A stretch of DNA of 64,000 bases from Paenibacillus auburnensis (GCF_927798115.1 NZ_CAKMMG010000004.1:186001-250000); one strand, 5' to 3'. Shown: positions 25,003 through 33,775, counted from the first letter of the stretch. Notes: generated from the sequence alone by a model not told the origin. Made by a program: numbers and translations.

Positions 25003-26505
25003 TTGAGACCTGAACATCCGTCAAACCGTCCGGCTTCAACTTCCCCGCTTGCGGATACACAGAGAGAATGGGCGCCCGATCCGGCTTCGCCCCTGCCGCT
25101 GCACAGGCAAATTTCTGCCTTCTTCATGGCCAAAATCAGCAGCGGTGCCTGGCCTCCAGGCATGAGGCTGGCCCCGCAGCGCGAGCTCTGCCGCCAGCTT
25201 GGTGTCAACCGCAGCACTTTAGTAACTGCGCTGGGGGTACTGGCTGATCAGGGACTCATTGAAGGCAGACGCGGCGGCGGAACCCGGGTCACCGCTGTGC
25301 AGGCTGACGGGAAGGCTGAAGGCGCTAAGCTCTTCGGCAATTGGAATGACTACTTGGAGGAGGGCACCCACTACCCCAATCTGCCTGCAGTACAGGCCAT
25401 CAACCGGCTGGAGTATGAGCCGGGACTGATCCGGCTCGGCACCGGCGAGCCTGCGCCCGGGCTGCTGCCCGGAGCGGCCATGACCCGGGTGCTGGCCGCC
25501 GGGCCACTGCCGCCGCTGTCCTATGAGGAGCCGCTGGGCAGCTCCTCCCTCCGCCGCGCCGTAAGCCGAGAGCTGCTCAAAAGCGGAATTACAGCGGACC
25601 CCGCCTCCATTCTGATTACCTCCGGCGCGCTCCAGGGCCTGCAGCTGATCGCGCTGGGCCTGCTGCCCCGCGGCTCAACCATCCTGCTGGAGAAGCCGTC
25701 CTACCTGTATTCCATTCATGCCTTTCAGTCTGCAGGCGTGAAATTCAGCGGCCTGCCTATGGATCAGGGCGGATTGCTTACCAGGCACATCGCAACGGAA
25801 GCCTTGCGTACTAAGGCGGCAATGCTCTATACCATTCCCAGCTTCCATAATCCTACAGGGATTGTCATGGATAGAGAGCGGCGGCAGTCGTTAATGGAGA
25901 TAACAGGCGGGCTTGGACTGCCCATTCTCGAAGACGGAGCTTATCAGGAGCTGTGGCTTGATTCCCCGCCGCCACCGCCGCTGAAGGCACTCGACCGTGA
26001 AGGAAGAGTGCTGCATCTGGGCACACTCTCCAAAGCAGCCAGTCCGGGCCTGCGCATCGGCTGGATCGTCGGCCCGGAGCCGGTCATCCGCCGGCTCGCC
26101 GACATTAAGATGCAGACCGATTACGGCGCAAGCTCCCTGTCACAGCTCGCCGCTGCACGGTGGCTTGATGGGGGTTATCACGAGGAGCATCTGATGGTGC
26201 TGCGCGGCAAGCTGCGCGAGCGGCGCGAATTCATGCTGCAGCTGCTTCAGGCCCATTTCACAGAGCTGGCCACATGGAGCATTCCGGCCGGAGGCTTCTA
26301 TATCTGGCTTTCGCTGCACCAGCCGATGCCGCTTCGCCGGCTCTTTACAGCAGCGCTTCAGGCCGGACTGCTGCTGAATACCGGGGATCTGTACGACCGT
26401 GGGGACAGCCGGCATCTCCGGCTGTCTTACGCCTATGCATCGCCTGAAGAGCTAAGCCGCGGCTTACCGGCTTTAGCAGGCATAATCAAACAAAACATCA
26501 ACTGA
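25003..26505 (+). CDS. MocR/PdxR-type regulator (GntR helix-turn-helix fused to an aminotransferase-like domain)
   Basis: A 500-residue fusion. The GntR winged helix is at about 25-100 (GMRLAPQRELCRQLGVNRST). A fold-type I aminotransferase domain fills the rest, with the PLP lysine in HLGTLSKAASPGLRIGW. Such proteins use PLP or a PLP-amine adduct as a signal. The start is TTG at 25003 with AAAAAGGAG exactly 8 bases upstream. Divergence from the LysE exporter suggests it controls that gene. I could not identify its operator in the gap. Confidence 0.9.
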   Translation: MRPEHPSNRPASTSPLADTQREWAPDPASPLPLHRQISAFFMAKISSGAWPPGMRLAPQRELCRQLGVNRSTLVTALGVLADQGLIEGRRGGGTRVTAVQADGKAEGAKLFGNWNDYLEEGTHYPNLPAVQAINRLEYEPGLIRLGTGEPAPGLLPGAAMTRVLAAGPLPPLSYEEPLGSSSLRRAVSRELLKSGITADPASILITSGALQGLQLIALGLLPRGSTILLEKPSYLYSIHAFQSAGVKFSGLPMDQGGLLTRHIATEALRTKAAMLYTIPSFHNPTGIVMDRERRQSLMEITGGLGLPILEDGAYQELWLDSPPPPPLKALDREGRVLHLGTLSKAASPGLRIGWIVGPEPVIRRLADIKMQTDYGASSLSQLAAARWLDGGYHEEHLMVLRGKLRERREFMLQLLQAHFTELATWSIPAGGFYIWLSLHQPMPLRRLFTAALQAGLLLNTGDLYDRGDSRHLRLSYAYASPEELSRGLPALAGIIKQNIN

Positions 26506-26558
26506 CAATCATAGGGCTGGCACTGCACCCTATGGGTCATTTGATGTCTTGTGACATA

Positions 26559-27623
26559 CTATTTAAGCTGCTGCGGCAGCCGGACTACAAAAGCCGTCCC
26601 CTCACCGGGGCGGCTTGTTACATTAATGCTGCCTTCGTGGAGATCGACAATTTTCTTCACCAGTGACAGTCCCAGCCCGCTTCCGCCTCCGCTGACGCTC
26701 CTGGCTTTGTCTACCTTGTAGAAACGCTCAAAAATCCGCGGCAGCTCCTCCTCGGTGATGCCGATTCCGCTGTCCCGGATCTCAACCTCAATCCCTTGCT
26801 CCAGCGTCTTAAGCCGGACAGCAATCCGCCCGCCCTGCGGAGTGAATTTGATGCTGTTATGCAGCAGATTGGTCCACACCTGGCTCATGAGATCCTGAAC
26901 GGCATAGACAACCGTCTCCTCAAGCTCAGCTTCCACTTCGATATCCTTGTCCAGCCACTGCGGCTCCGAGGCTAGAACCATCTCACGCAGCTGCTTGTCC
27001 AGCCGGTAGGGCTTTCCTTCGAACGGGAAGCTGCCCGCCTCAAGTAGAGACAGCTTCAGCAGGTTGTCGCTGAGTCCCGACAGGCGGCTGGCCTCCGCTT
27101 CGATAATGTCCAGATAATGCCGCCTGCTCTCTGCACTCAGCTCCTCATTCTGGAGCGCGCGGGCGAAGCCGCGGATGGAGGTCAGCGGTGACTGGATCTC
27201 ATGCGAGACATTGGAGATGAAATCCTGGCGCATGATCTCCATCCGGCTCAGTTCGCTGGCCATCTCGTTAATTCCCTCCACGATGCTGCCGAACTGCCCG
27301 TAGCGTTTGCTGTTCTCCAGCTCCACCTTGAAATTTCCCTTGGAAATTTGCCGCATCGCGGTAATGATCGGGATATAAAAGGCTCTTTCGTCCCCTCTCA
27401 GGCGTCCGATCAGCGCTGCGGTTCCGGCCAGCAGGAACAGAATGAGCAGCTGCAGCACCATGGTCAGCAGCTGGGACTTATATGGCGTAAGGGACCAGTT
27501 AAAATGCTTCTCCAACAGCTTCAGCCCGAAATACCCGACGTTCCAGGAAAGATAGAAGCCTGTAAGCATCACGAGGATTCCCATAATCGCTTTTATAATC
27601 TCCCCGGCTCTGCTATCCCTCAT
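26559..27623 (-). CDS. Sensor histidine kinase
   Basis: A 354-residue membrane kinase. It has two N-terminal hydrophobic segments (about 12-32 and 50-70) with only a short extracytoplasmic loop between them, then a HAMP-like linker, the H-box FISNVSHEIQSPLTSIRGF with the phospho-acceptor His, and the ATPase blocks HNSIKFTPQGG (N), RDSGIGITEEELPRIF (G1/F) and GGGSGLGLSLVKKIV (G2). The short sensor loop suggests that it senses the membrane or a partner, perhaps the ABC exporter encoded upstream. It follows the response regulator directly. Confidence 0.93.
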   Translation of the reverse strand: MRDSRAGEIIKAIMGILVMLTGFYLSWNVGYFGLKLLEKHFNWSLTPYKSQLLTMVLQLLILFLLAGTAALIGRLRGDERAFYIPIITAMRQISKGNFKVELENSKRYGQFGSIVEGINEMASELSRMEIMRQDFISNVSHEIQSPLTSIRGFARALQNEELSAESRRHYLDIIEAEASRLSGLSDNLLKLSLLEAGSFPFEGKPYRLDKQLREMVLASEPQWLDKDIEVEAELEETVVYAVQDLMSQVWTNLLHNSIKFTPQGGRIAVRLKTLEQGIEVEIRDSGIGITEEELPRIFERFYKVDKARSVSGGGSGLGLSLVKKIVDLHEGSINVTSRPGEGTAFVVRLPQQLK

Positions 27624-28301
27624 CTATTTATCCACCTCCAGGCGGTAGCCCAGCCCGCGGAGCGTGCGGATGGTGAACCCGCAAGTTTCCCGGGGAAACC
27701 GCTCGCGCAGCCGTCCCACATGCACATCCAGCGTCCGTTCATTACCCTCAAAATCATACCCCCAGATTTCTTCGATCAGCCGGTCGCGCGTCAGCGTCTG
27801 GCCGGGATAGCTGGCCAATTTAAACAGCAGTTCGAATTCCTTAAGCGGCAGGGTGAGCTCGCCCGACTCCGAAGACACCTCATAGGTTTTGCGGTTCATC
27901 CGTAAGCGGCCGACCATGACGCTCTGCGCGGCGGAAATCTGATACCGCTTCAGCAGCGCCCTTACTCTGGCTATCAGCACCAGCGGCTCAAACGGTTTGA
28001 CCAGATAATCATCCGTGCCCAGCTCAAAGCCTTTGACGATCTGCGAGGTCTCCCCTTTGGCCGTTAGCATCAGAATCGGAAAATCATAGCGTCTGCGCAG
28101 CTCGCGGCACAGCTCCCAGCCGTCCATCTTCGGCATCATTACATCAATAATGGCCAAATCTGCACTCTTGTCCTCTAGCAGCCTCATAGCCTCTACGCCA
28201 TCAGAAGCACTGTATACTTCGTCGATTCCCTCAGCTCTCAGAAAGACTTCCACCAATTCGCGGATGTGCGGATCGTCGTCTACCACCAGTATTTTGGGCA
28301 T
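27624..28301 (-). CDS. OmpR/PhoB family response regulator
   Basis: About 225 residues: receiver domain with KILVVDDDP, the phosphorylated Asp in LAIIDVMMPKMDGW and the Lys in DDYLVKPFEP, then a winged-helix DNA-binding domain containing LTRDRLIEEIWGYDFEGNER. I start at the ATG at 28301 (MPKILVVDD); GGAGG lies about 12 bases upstream. The frame runs 10 codons further. The gene starts inside the 3' end of the ABC exporter gene, a 71-base overlap in another frame, and its stop directly precedes the histidine kinase. Confidence 0.93.
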   Translation of the reverse strand: MPKILVVDDDPHIRELVEVFLRAEGIDEVYSASDGVEAMRLLEDKSADLAIIDVMMPKMDGWELCRELRRRYDFPILMLTAKGETSQIVKGFELGTDDYLVKPFEPLVLIARVRALLKRYQISAAQSVMVGRLRMNRKTYEVSSESGELTLPLKEFELLFKLASYPGQTLTRDRLIEEIWGYDFEGNERTLDVHVGRLRERFPRETCGFTIRTLRGLGYRLEVDK

Positions 28302-30099
28302 GATCAGCTGATACCTCCTCTGCCAGGCCATTCTCCGGCTCCGGTGTGTTCATTTGCAGCTGCTGCGCCGCGAATTCACGGTACAGCTCATGACTGCGCA
28401 GCAGTTCTTCATGGGTGCCTCTGCCGGTAATCCGGCCTTTTTCCATAAAAACAATCTGATCCGCGTTCACGACCGTTGCCAGCCGGTGGGCAATGACAAT
28501 CGTCGTCCGGCCTTTCATCAGATTCGACAGGGCCTTCTGTACCACTGCCTCGGACTGGCTGTCCAGACTGGAGGTCGCCTCATCCAGCATCAGAATCTGC
28601 GGATCACGCAGCAGCGCCCGGGCAATGGCAATCCGCTGGCGTTGACCTCCGGACAGCTTCACGCCGCGCTCGCCGACATCGGTCTGATATCCGTCCGGCA
28701 GCTCCTCAATGAACTTGTCGGCATAAGCCATCTCCGCCGCGCGGCGCATTTCCGCCTCACTAACCTCCCGGTCCAGCCCGTAGCCGAGATTATCAGCAAT
28801 CGTGCCGGCGAGCAGCGGACTCTCCTGGGAGACGTACCCGATCAGCTTCCGCCAGGAACGCAGTGAGAACGTGGATACAGGCTTACTGCCCAGTTTAATA
28901 CCACCATGATCCGGTTGATAGAACCGCTCCAGCAGTGAAAATAAAGTGGTTTTCCCGCCGCCGCTCGGGCCGACAATCGCTGTAACCTGGCCCGGCTGCA
29001 TCGTAAAGCTGAGTTTATCCAGCACCTGCTCTCCTGACTTATATCCAAAGCTTAGGTCTTCTATAATAATAGGAGCTTCCACCTGAACGGCTTCCTCTGC
29101 CCCTTCATATACTTCTTCCTCCACTGTCAGCGTTTCAATGATCCGTTCCGAAGCGCCTTTGGCCTTCTGGATTTGGGTAAAGAACTGGGTCAGCTGGGTA
29201 AGCGGCATTACAATCTGGATCAGATACAGGATAAAAGCGACCAGTTCCCCTGCGGTCAAAGCGCCGGAAGATACCTGCATCCCCCCGTAGCCGATAATCA
29301 CCACCAGCAGCATCATGAACACGAACGAGACTAGCGGACTGATCATCGCACTGATTTTACCTTCCCGGATGCCAAAAGAGAGCAGATTCATAATTCCGGT
29401 CCGTCCGGCCTCATATTCCCGCTGTTCCGCCCCGGAGGATTTCACCAGCCGGATTTCCGAGAGTACCCCGCTAAGCGTAGCGGTAAAAGAGGCCGTTTCG
29501 TCCTGCGTTCCTTTGGAAATCTTGTACATCTGCCGGCCCAGCGGGATAAGAATGAGTGCGGATAACGGAAGCACCGTGAACAGCACCAGCGTCATTTTCC
29601 AGTTCAGGTACAGCAGCACGGAAATCGAGCCGACAATCGAAATGACGCCGGTGAACAGGCTGGCCAGATGCTCTGAGATGAGCGTTTTGAGAATCCCGGT
29701 ATCATTCGTCATCCGGCTGACGCTTTCGCCTGTGCGGTTATCGTTGAAATAGGACACCGGCAGGACGAGGAACTTGCGCCACAGCCGGTCGCGCAGCGCA
29801 GCTACAGTCTTCTGCCCCACATAGTTCAGCAAATAGATCGAGATACCCCCGGCAATCGTCTGGGCGATAAAAGCACCGGCGATTCCGGCAATCTGCAGCT
29901 TGCTGATCGACGAAATGGAGAAGCCGTCAACTAGATTCTTAGTAAACATAGGGATGACAAGGCCAACCAGGGTTGAGATCATACTGAGCAGCACAGCGAG
30001 CGTAAGCAGGCCGTAGGAAGGTTTCGTCTGATGCAGCAGCTTCAGGAACGGCTTCATCGCCGCACCCTGCCGTTTCTGCCGGGATTTAGTATTCTCCAT
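28231..30099 (-). CDS. ABC exporter, fused membrane and ATPase domains
   Basis: A 622-residue half-transporter that should work as a dimer. Six membrane helices occupy about residues 30-310. The ATPase domain follows with Walker A GPSGGGKTT, signature LSGGQRQRIAIARALL, Walker B ILMLDEATSSLD and the H-loop in VIAHRLATV. Family members export lipids, peptides or drugs. The last 25 or so residues overlap the next gene and look like a read-on tail without family similarity. Co-transcription with a two-component pair resembles peptide-sensing and export modules, although it lacks the BceAB fold. Confidence 0.93.
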   Translation of the reverse strand: MENTKSRQKRQGAAMKPFLKLLHQTKPSYGLLTLAVLLSMISTLVGLVIPMFTKNLVDGFSISSISKLQIAGIAGAFIAQTIAGGISIYLLNYVGQKTVAALRDRLWRKFLVLPVSYFNDNRTGESVSRMTNDTGILKTLISEHLASLFTGVISIVGSISVLLYLNWKMTLVLFTVLPLSALILIPLGRQMYKISKGTQDETASFTATLSGVLSEIRLVKSSGAEQREYEAGRTGIMNLLSFGIREGKISAMISPLVSFVFMMLLVVIIGYGGMQVSSGALTAGELVAFILYLIQIVMPLTQLTQFFTQIQKAKGASERIIETLTVEEEVYEGAEEAVQVEAPIIIEDLSFGYKSGEQVLDKLSFTMQPGQVTAIVGPSGGGKTTLFSLLERFYQPDHGGIKLGSKPVSTFSLRSWRKLIGYVSQESPLLAGTIADNLGYGLDREVSEAEMRRAAEMAYADKFIEELPDGYQTDVGERGVKLSGGQRQRIAIARALLRDPQILMLDEATSSLDSQSEAVVQKALSNLMKGRTTIVIAHRLATVVNADQIVFMEKGRITGRGTHEELLRSHELYREFAAQQLQMNTPEPENGLAEEVSADHAQNTGGRRRSAHPRIGGSLSES

Positions 30100-30212
30100 C
30101 GGAATCCTCTTTTCTGGCGGATTAATCTTTGGGAGCCATTACACGCTTCTCCGCCTGGCCACTATAATAGGCTTGCAATTTAAACTGAAGTTAAACGGAT
30201 ATCCGAAAAATA

Positions 30213-30860
30213 CTACCCGTTTGCAGGACGATGCGCCAGCAGGGCGGCGGCATAATCCTCCGGTGTGTTCATGTTGTACAAAGGGGAAGGTTCCTGCGGG
30301 GCTGACGAAAAGCCAGTTTCCGGCACATAGAGAACATCCAGCTTCTCAAGAAAATCCATCACCTTGAAATTCCCGGCGCTAAGCGCGGCTTCGAGTGCCG
30401 GAAGCGCCCGCTTATGGTACAGACCGAGCAGGGGCTGTACCCGGCCTTGGCAGGATACAGCAACAGCAGCATCTGCCCCGTGTCCGCCCGCTTTTCCGTT
30501 GTCCTGCGGATAAGCCTGTGCATGATAGCGGAGTATATACTGCAGGAACTCCGCAGAAGCAAACGGCAGATCACAGGCGGCGACCAGATTCCATTCACTC
30601 TGGGAATGGGTAAGCGCTGCATGTAATCCGGCCAGGGGGCCGCAGCCCTGATATTCATCGGCAATCTGCGGCAGCCCGAGGAAGCTGTACTCCCGCCGCT
30701 CCCAGGGGCCGCAGGCAATGACCGTGCTGCCGGCCAGGCTTGACAGCTCGTCTGCCAGCCTGGCAATCACGGGTCTTCCGGCAAGCTCAAGCAGCGCTTT
30801 GTCACTGCCCATCCGCCTCGAGGCCCCCCCTGTCAAAAGAATTCCCGTATACTGTGGCAT
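30213..30860 (-). CDS. mobA: Molybdenum cofactor guanylyltransferase
   Basis: MobA adds GMP to molybdopterin to form the bis-MGD cofactor used by DMSO-reductase-family enzymes. The 215-residue product has the nucleotidyltransferase signature GILLTGGASRRMGSDKALL at the N-terminus, then GCGPLAGLHAAL and the metal-binding VAACDLPF. GGAGG lies upstream of the ATG. With moaA and the molybdopterin oxidoreductase at 39-41 kb, it shows that this organism makes the MGD form of the cofactor. Confidence 0.93.
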   Translation of the reverse strand: MPQYTGILLTGGASRRMGSDKALLELAGRPVIARLADELSSLAGSTVIACGPWERREYSFLGLPQIADEYQGCGPLAGLHAALTHSQSEWNLVAACDLPFASAEFLQYILRYHAQAYPQDNGKAGGHGADAAVAVSCQGRVQPLLGLYHKRALPALEAALSAGNFKVMDFLEKLDVLYVPETGFSSAPQEPSPLYNMNTPEDYAAALLAHRPANG

Positions 30861-31165
30861 CCTGTCCTGTCCTCCTGCTGGAATTTTTTATTTTTGTAGA
30901 ACGGTCCAATCTTTAACAATCCCATTCCCATCTAGGGTTATCGTATCAGACTTTGCTGTGTGAAGACAGATCGTTGTCTAATGCCCTTTCGGGCGGACAT
31001 CAAAGACTGCCGGGAGCTGTAATTCGACTATTAGACTCCCTCTCAGAAAAGCGTCCAAAAACTTGGTTTGTATCCCTTTTCAACAAATGTTACAGTGATA
31101 GAAGCGGCCTATTCTATAGCGCTGTCAATAAATGCAAGGCATCTGGCGGGAAAGGAGTGCCAAAT
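30861..31165. other. Gap between mobA and the MFS gene, with three successive hairpins
   Basis: Three short stem-loops follow one another: AGACA/TGTCT (30964-30979), GCCC-TTTC-GGGC (30983-30994) and GGGAG/CTCCC (31012-31040). A weak promoter candidate for the MFS gene is TTGTAT-17-TACAGT at 31068-31096. The hairpins lie upstream of that promoter, so they may belong to an unrecognised RNA or another promoter. I recognise no riboswitch class. Confidence 0.35.
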
Positions 31166-32389
31166 TTGCGGGAGAATTTTAATAAGCAGCAATCGTTCAC
31201 CTCTCTGAAATGGTTTAACTTCTTTGTGTACGGGACTGTTGTGCTCTTTACCAGCTTCTTTCCGCTCTACCTGCAGGATGTCGGAATGAACAAGGTCGAG
31301 ATCGGAAGCCTGATGTCCGTAGGCGCGCTGGTTTCCATTGTGGCCAACCCGTTCTGGGGCATTTGGAGTGACAAGTATCAGAATATCCGGCGGATCGTCC
31401 TCGTCATGCTGACAGGAACGCTGGTCTTATCGCAGCTTGTGTTTCAAGCGCATACATATGAGATGATTTATATCTCCATTCTTTTCTTTTACTTCTTTCA
31501 GGGACCGCTGTTCGCCCAGAGCAACACGATGATTCTCAGCTATATCGAAGGCACCAGTCACCGTTTCAGCTCCTTCCGGCTGTGGGGATCGCTCGGCTGG
31601 GCGCTGACCGCGATTCTGGCTGGTCCGGTGATCGAATGGGCAGGTGTTTCCGTGCTGTCCTATCTGTTCGCGGCACTGCTATGTTTGGCCATGCTCGCAC
31701 TGGTTTCGCTGCCGAGGCTGAACCACTCGATCGGGATTGCCCCGCTGCCGTTTAAGGGCTTCCGGCAAATTTTTTATAATCCGTTCTTTCTGTGCTTCAT
31801 CTTCTTCGGCATCCTGGTGTCCATCCCCAATACAATGAACAACACCTTTGTGTCGCTGTACATCACCGAGCTTGGCGGTAGCAAAACCATGATCGGACTT
31901 GCCGTATTCCTCTCCGCCATACTTGAAATTGGGGTTCTGGTGCTGTGCGACCGCTTCCTGAAACGCCAAATTTCTGTACTGCTCGGCCTGCTGGCCGCGG
32001 TAAGCGCCTTGTTCCTTGTACGCTGGTGGCTGATGGCCGGGTCGACAACGCCGCTTCAGGTAGCCATGATCCAGATTCTGCACTGCATTACCTTCGGCGG
32101 ATTCTTCTATGTCGGCACACAGCTCACGATGCTGCTCGTCCCGAAGCCGTACCGTTCTTCGGGACAGGCCCTTTACACCCTGACCTGGAGCGGGATTTCG
32201 GGCATTCTTGGCGGCGTGCTGGGCGGATGGCTGTACCAGAACCTCGGGGCGCAAAGCATGTATCAGTCCGGCGTATTCCTTACCTTCATCGGAACACTCG
32301 GCTTCGGCATAATGGGTCTATTCGTCAGCCGCGGGGGTTACCGGCCTCCGGCAGAGCACGAGGATGAATTATCGGATTTCGAGCATTGA
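31166..32389 (+). CDS. MFS transporter
   Basis: A 407-residue, 12-helix major facilitator. The first helices contain FFVYGTVVLFTSFFPLYL, then the loop GIWSDKYQNIRR, which resembles the family's GxxxDRxGRR motif A. It looks like the MFS_1-like group; the substrate is unknown. The open frame extends upstream, but I place the start at TTG 31166 because AAAGGAG is exactly 8 bases before it and the protein's hydrophobic core begins shortly after. Confidence 0.88.
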   Translation: MRENFNKQQSFTSLKWFNFFVYGTVVLFTSFFPLYLQDVGMNKVEIGSLMSVGALVSIVANPFWGIWSDKYQNIRRIVLVMLTGTLVLSQLVFQAHTYEMIYISILFFYFFQGPLFAQSNTMILSYIEGTSHRFSSFRLWGSLGWALTAILAGPVIEWAGVSVLSYLFAALLCLAMLALVSLPRLNHSIGIAPLPFKGFRQIFYNPFFLCFIFFGILVSIPNTMNNTFVSLYITELGGSKTMIGLAVFLSAILEIGVLVLCDRFLKRQISVLLGLLAAVSALFLVRWWLMAGSTTPLQVAMIQILHCITFGGFFYVGTQLTMLLVPKPYRSSGQALYTLTWSGISGILGGVLGGWLYQNLGAQSMYQSGVFLTFIGTLGFGIMGLFVSRGGYRPPAEHEDELSDFEH

Positions 32390-32586
32390 GAGTCAACGGA
32401 GTGCGGCCGGCTGCAGTATAACAGCCTATATAGCGCTCATCCAGAGACATAATGCGGAGTGTAAAAACGTGGAATGGGAGAAGGTAGTACCCAAAGTTAC
32501 TTAGGCGCTTAATCCCCCCTCACAATTAAGGGATTATTTCGTTGGCACGGATGAATATCTAGAGCAGCATGCTTGGCCGTATGTCA

Positions 32587-32616
32587 TTGACGCCAGCAAA
32601 TATTGCGACCTATAAT
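32587..32616 (+). promoter_or_regulatory. Sigma-A promoter upstream of the nuclease-like gene
   Basis: TTGACG (32587-32592), an 18-base spacer and a perfect TATAAT (32611-32616). Transcription should start near 32623, only about 15 bases before a strong terminator hairpin. Confidence 0.65.
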
Positions 32617-32637
32617 CAAAAAAAACGGACGAAGAAC

Positions 32638-32677
32638 GTCCCGTACTCCATGCTTCATTGGGGTGCGGGACTTTTTT
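32638..32677 (+). terminator. Leader terminator/attenuator before the nuclease-like gene
   Basis: A 13-bp GC-rich stem beginning GTCCCG and ending CGGGAC, with two G-U pairs and an 8-base loop, is followed by six T. It lies between the promoter and the ribosome site AGAGGAGG of the downstream gene, so expression needs read-through or another promoter. Confidence 0.75.
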
Positions 32678-32700
32678 GTGCCAGAGGAGGAAGATGCGCA

Positions 32701-33381
32701 ATGGGGTTTACCGAAGAACATCAGAAATGGCTGGACCGCCATAAACGGCGGAGAACCGGGGAACGTCTGGACCGGCTGGAACGTGGGCATGGTCATGGTG
32801 AGCGAATGTTTGTGGAGCGGGTGTGGTGGCCCATTTTTGGTCATCTGGACGATCTGCACCCGGAGTATGAGGTTTCAGATTGGCGGGGGCGGCCATATTT
32901 TGTTGATTTGGTGTGGAAACCGGGTCAAGTGAAGTTTGCCATCGAGATAAAAGGCTATGGGCCCCATGTGCAGCACACGGACCGGACCCGGTACCGGCAG
33001 GAATTAAATCGAGAAACCTATCTGCAAATCGCCGGATATCGCGTTGTTTCGGTTCCATACGATGATCTGGAATCCATGCCGGAGCTGACGATATCCCTGT
33101 TTAAATCTTTGCTAATTCCATATTTGCTGAAAAATCCAGATGGTGAGAGGAGTCAGTATACAAGGCTGGAAAAGGACATTTTGCGCATGGCGGCACACTC
33201 TAACGGGCTGATCCGCCCTGTTGATCTGGTAAATGAGCTTGGAGTCAATCCGCGTACAATAAGAAAATTCATGAAGCAGCTGTGTAATAAGGGGAAATTC
33301 AGACCTCTACCAGCCGAGGGCAGTAATAGGATCTGCCGGTATGAGTATATTCACTCATTATTGGATAATGAGATATGGTAA
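32701..33381 (+). CDS. PD-(D/E)XK nuclease-like protein with C-terminal winged helix
   Basis: A 226-residue protein. Residues 60-85 read as a restriction-endonuclease-fold core: D69 in YFVDLVW, then after 12 residues E82-x-K84 in FAIEIKGYG, the spacing of PD-(D/E)XK nucleases and Vsr/DUF559-like proteins. The following RYRQELNRETYLQIAGYRVVSV fits that fold. From about 153 a winged helix follows, with VNELGVNPRTIRKFMKQL as the recognition region. I recall homologues in Paenibacillus, often named only as DNA-binding proteins. ATG at 32701 has AGAGGAGG 10 bases upstream. A 51-bp repeat array begins directly after its stop. The function is unproven. Confidence 0.75.
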   Translation: MGFTEEHQKWLDRHKRRRTGERLDRLERGHGHGERMFVERVWWPIFGHLDDLHPEYEVSDWRGRPYFVDLVWKPGQVKFAIEIKGYGPHVQHTDRTRYRQELNRETYLQIAGYRVVSVPYDDLESMPELTISLFKSLLIPYLLKNPDGERSQYTRLEKDILRMAAHSNGLIRPVDLVNELGVNPRTIRKFMKQLCNKGKFRPLPAEGSNRICRYEYIHSLLDNEIW

Positions 33382-33397
33382 TTTGTAGCTAGTCGGC

Positions 33398-33630
33398 GGG
33401 TCAGAGGTACTAATACCTCTGATTTTACGAAAAGCGGGCCAGCTGGACGAATCAGAGGCACTTATACCTCTGATTTCGCGGAAAGTGGACCAGCTCGCCG
33501 AATCAGAGGTACTTATACCTCTGATTTTACGGAAAGTGAGCTGGGTGGACGAATCAGAGGTACTTATACCTCTGATTTTAAGGAAAGTGGGCTAGGGCGC
33601 CGAATCAGAGGCACTTATACCTCCGTTCCT
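33398..33630. repeat. Five-copy 51-bp tandem repeat with palindromic core
   Basis: TCAGAGG begins at 33401, 33452, 33503, 33554 and 33605, exactly 51 bases apart. Each unit contains an 11-bp palindrome (AATCAGAGGTA, loop CTTA, TACCTCTGATT) and a GGAAAGTG-type spacer; the last unit is incomplete. Some copies have GCA for GTA, which breaks one base pair. Because 51 is a multiple of 3, two forward frames stay mostly open, but no start with a ribosome site precedes them. I treat it as non-coding. Confidence 0.85.
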
Positions 33631-33723
33631 ACCCGCCGCCCCCTATCCGGCCGGATTCCGTGGCCCTTATACCGCCACTTCAGCCGCAGTTAGTGACCAG
33701 AACACGTGCTGAGAGCAAACAAA

Positions 33724-33762
33724 GAGGCTGTCCCCACCATTGATAAATGGGGAGACAGCCTC
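33724..33762 (-). terminator. Intrinsic terminator of glnS
   Basis: A long stem with GAGGCTGTC at one end and GACAGCCTC at the other encloses a CCCACCATT/AATGGGG inner arm, just past the glnS stop; T residues follow on the minus strand. Confidence 0.8.
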
Positions 33763-33775
33763 TAATAATTCAGCC

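Noticed and set aside
30953..31165. 71-codon N-terminal extension of the MFS gene
   Set aside because: It crosses three hairpins and a promoter candidate; TTG at 31166 with AAAGGAG at 8 bases is better.
33398..33630. CRISPR array
   Set aside because: Units are directly repeated with near-identical spacers, have a constant 51-bp period, and no cas genes are near.
33382..33693. Coding sequence made of the 51-bp repeats
   Set aside because: The frame is open but directly follows a TAA stop and has no start codon with a ribosome site; kept only as a read-through question.
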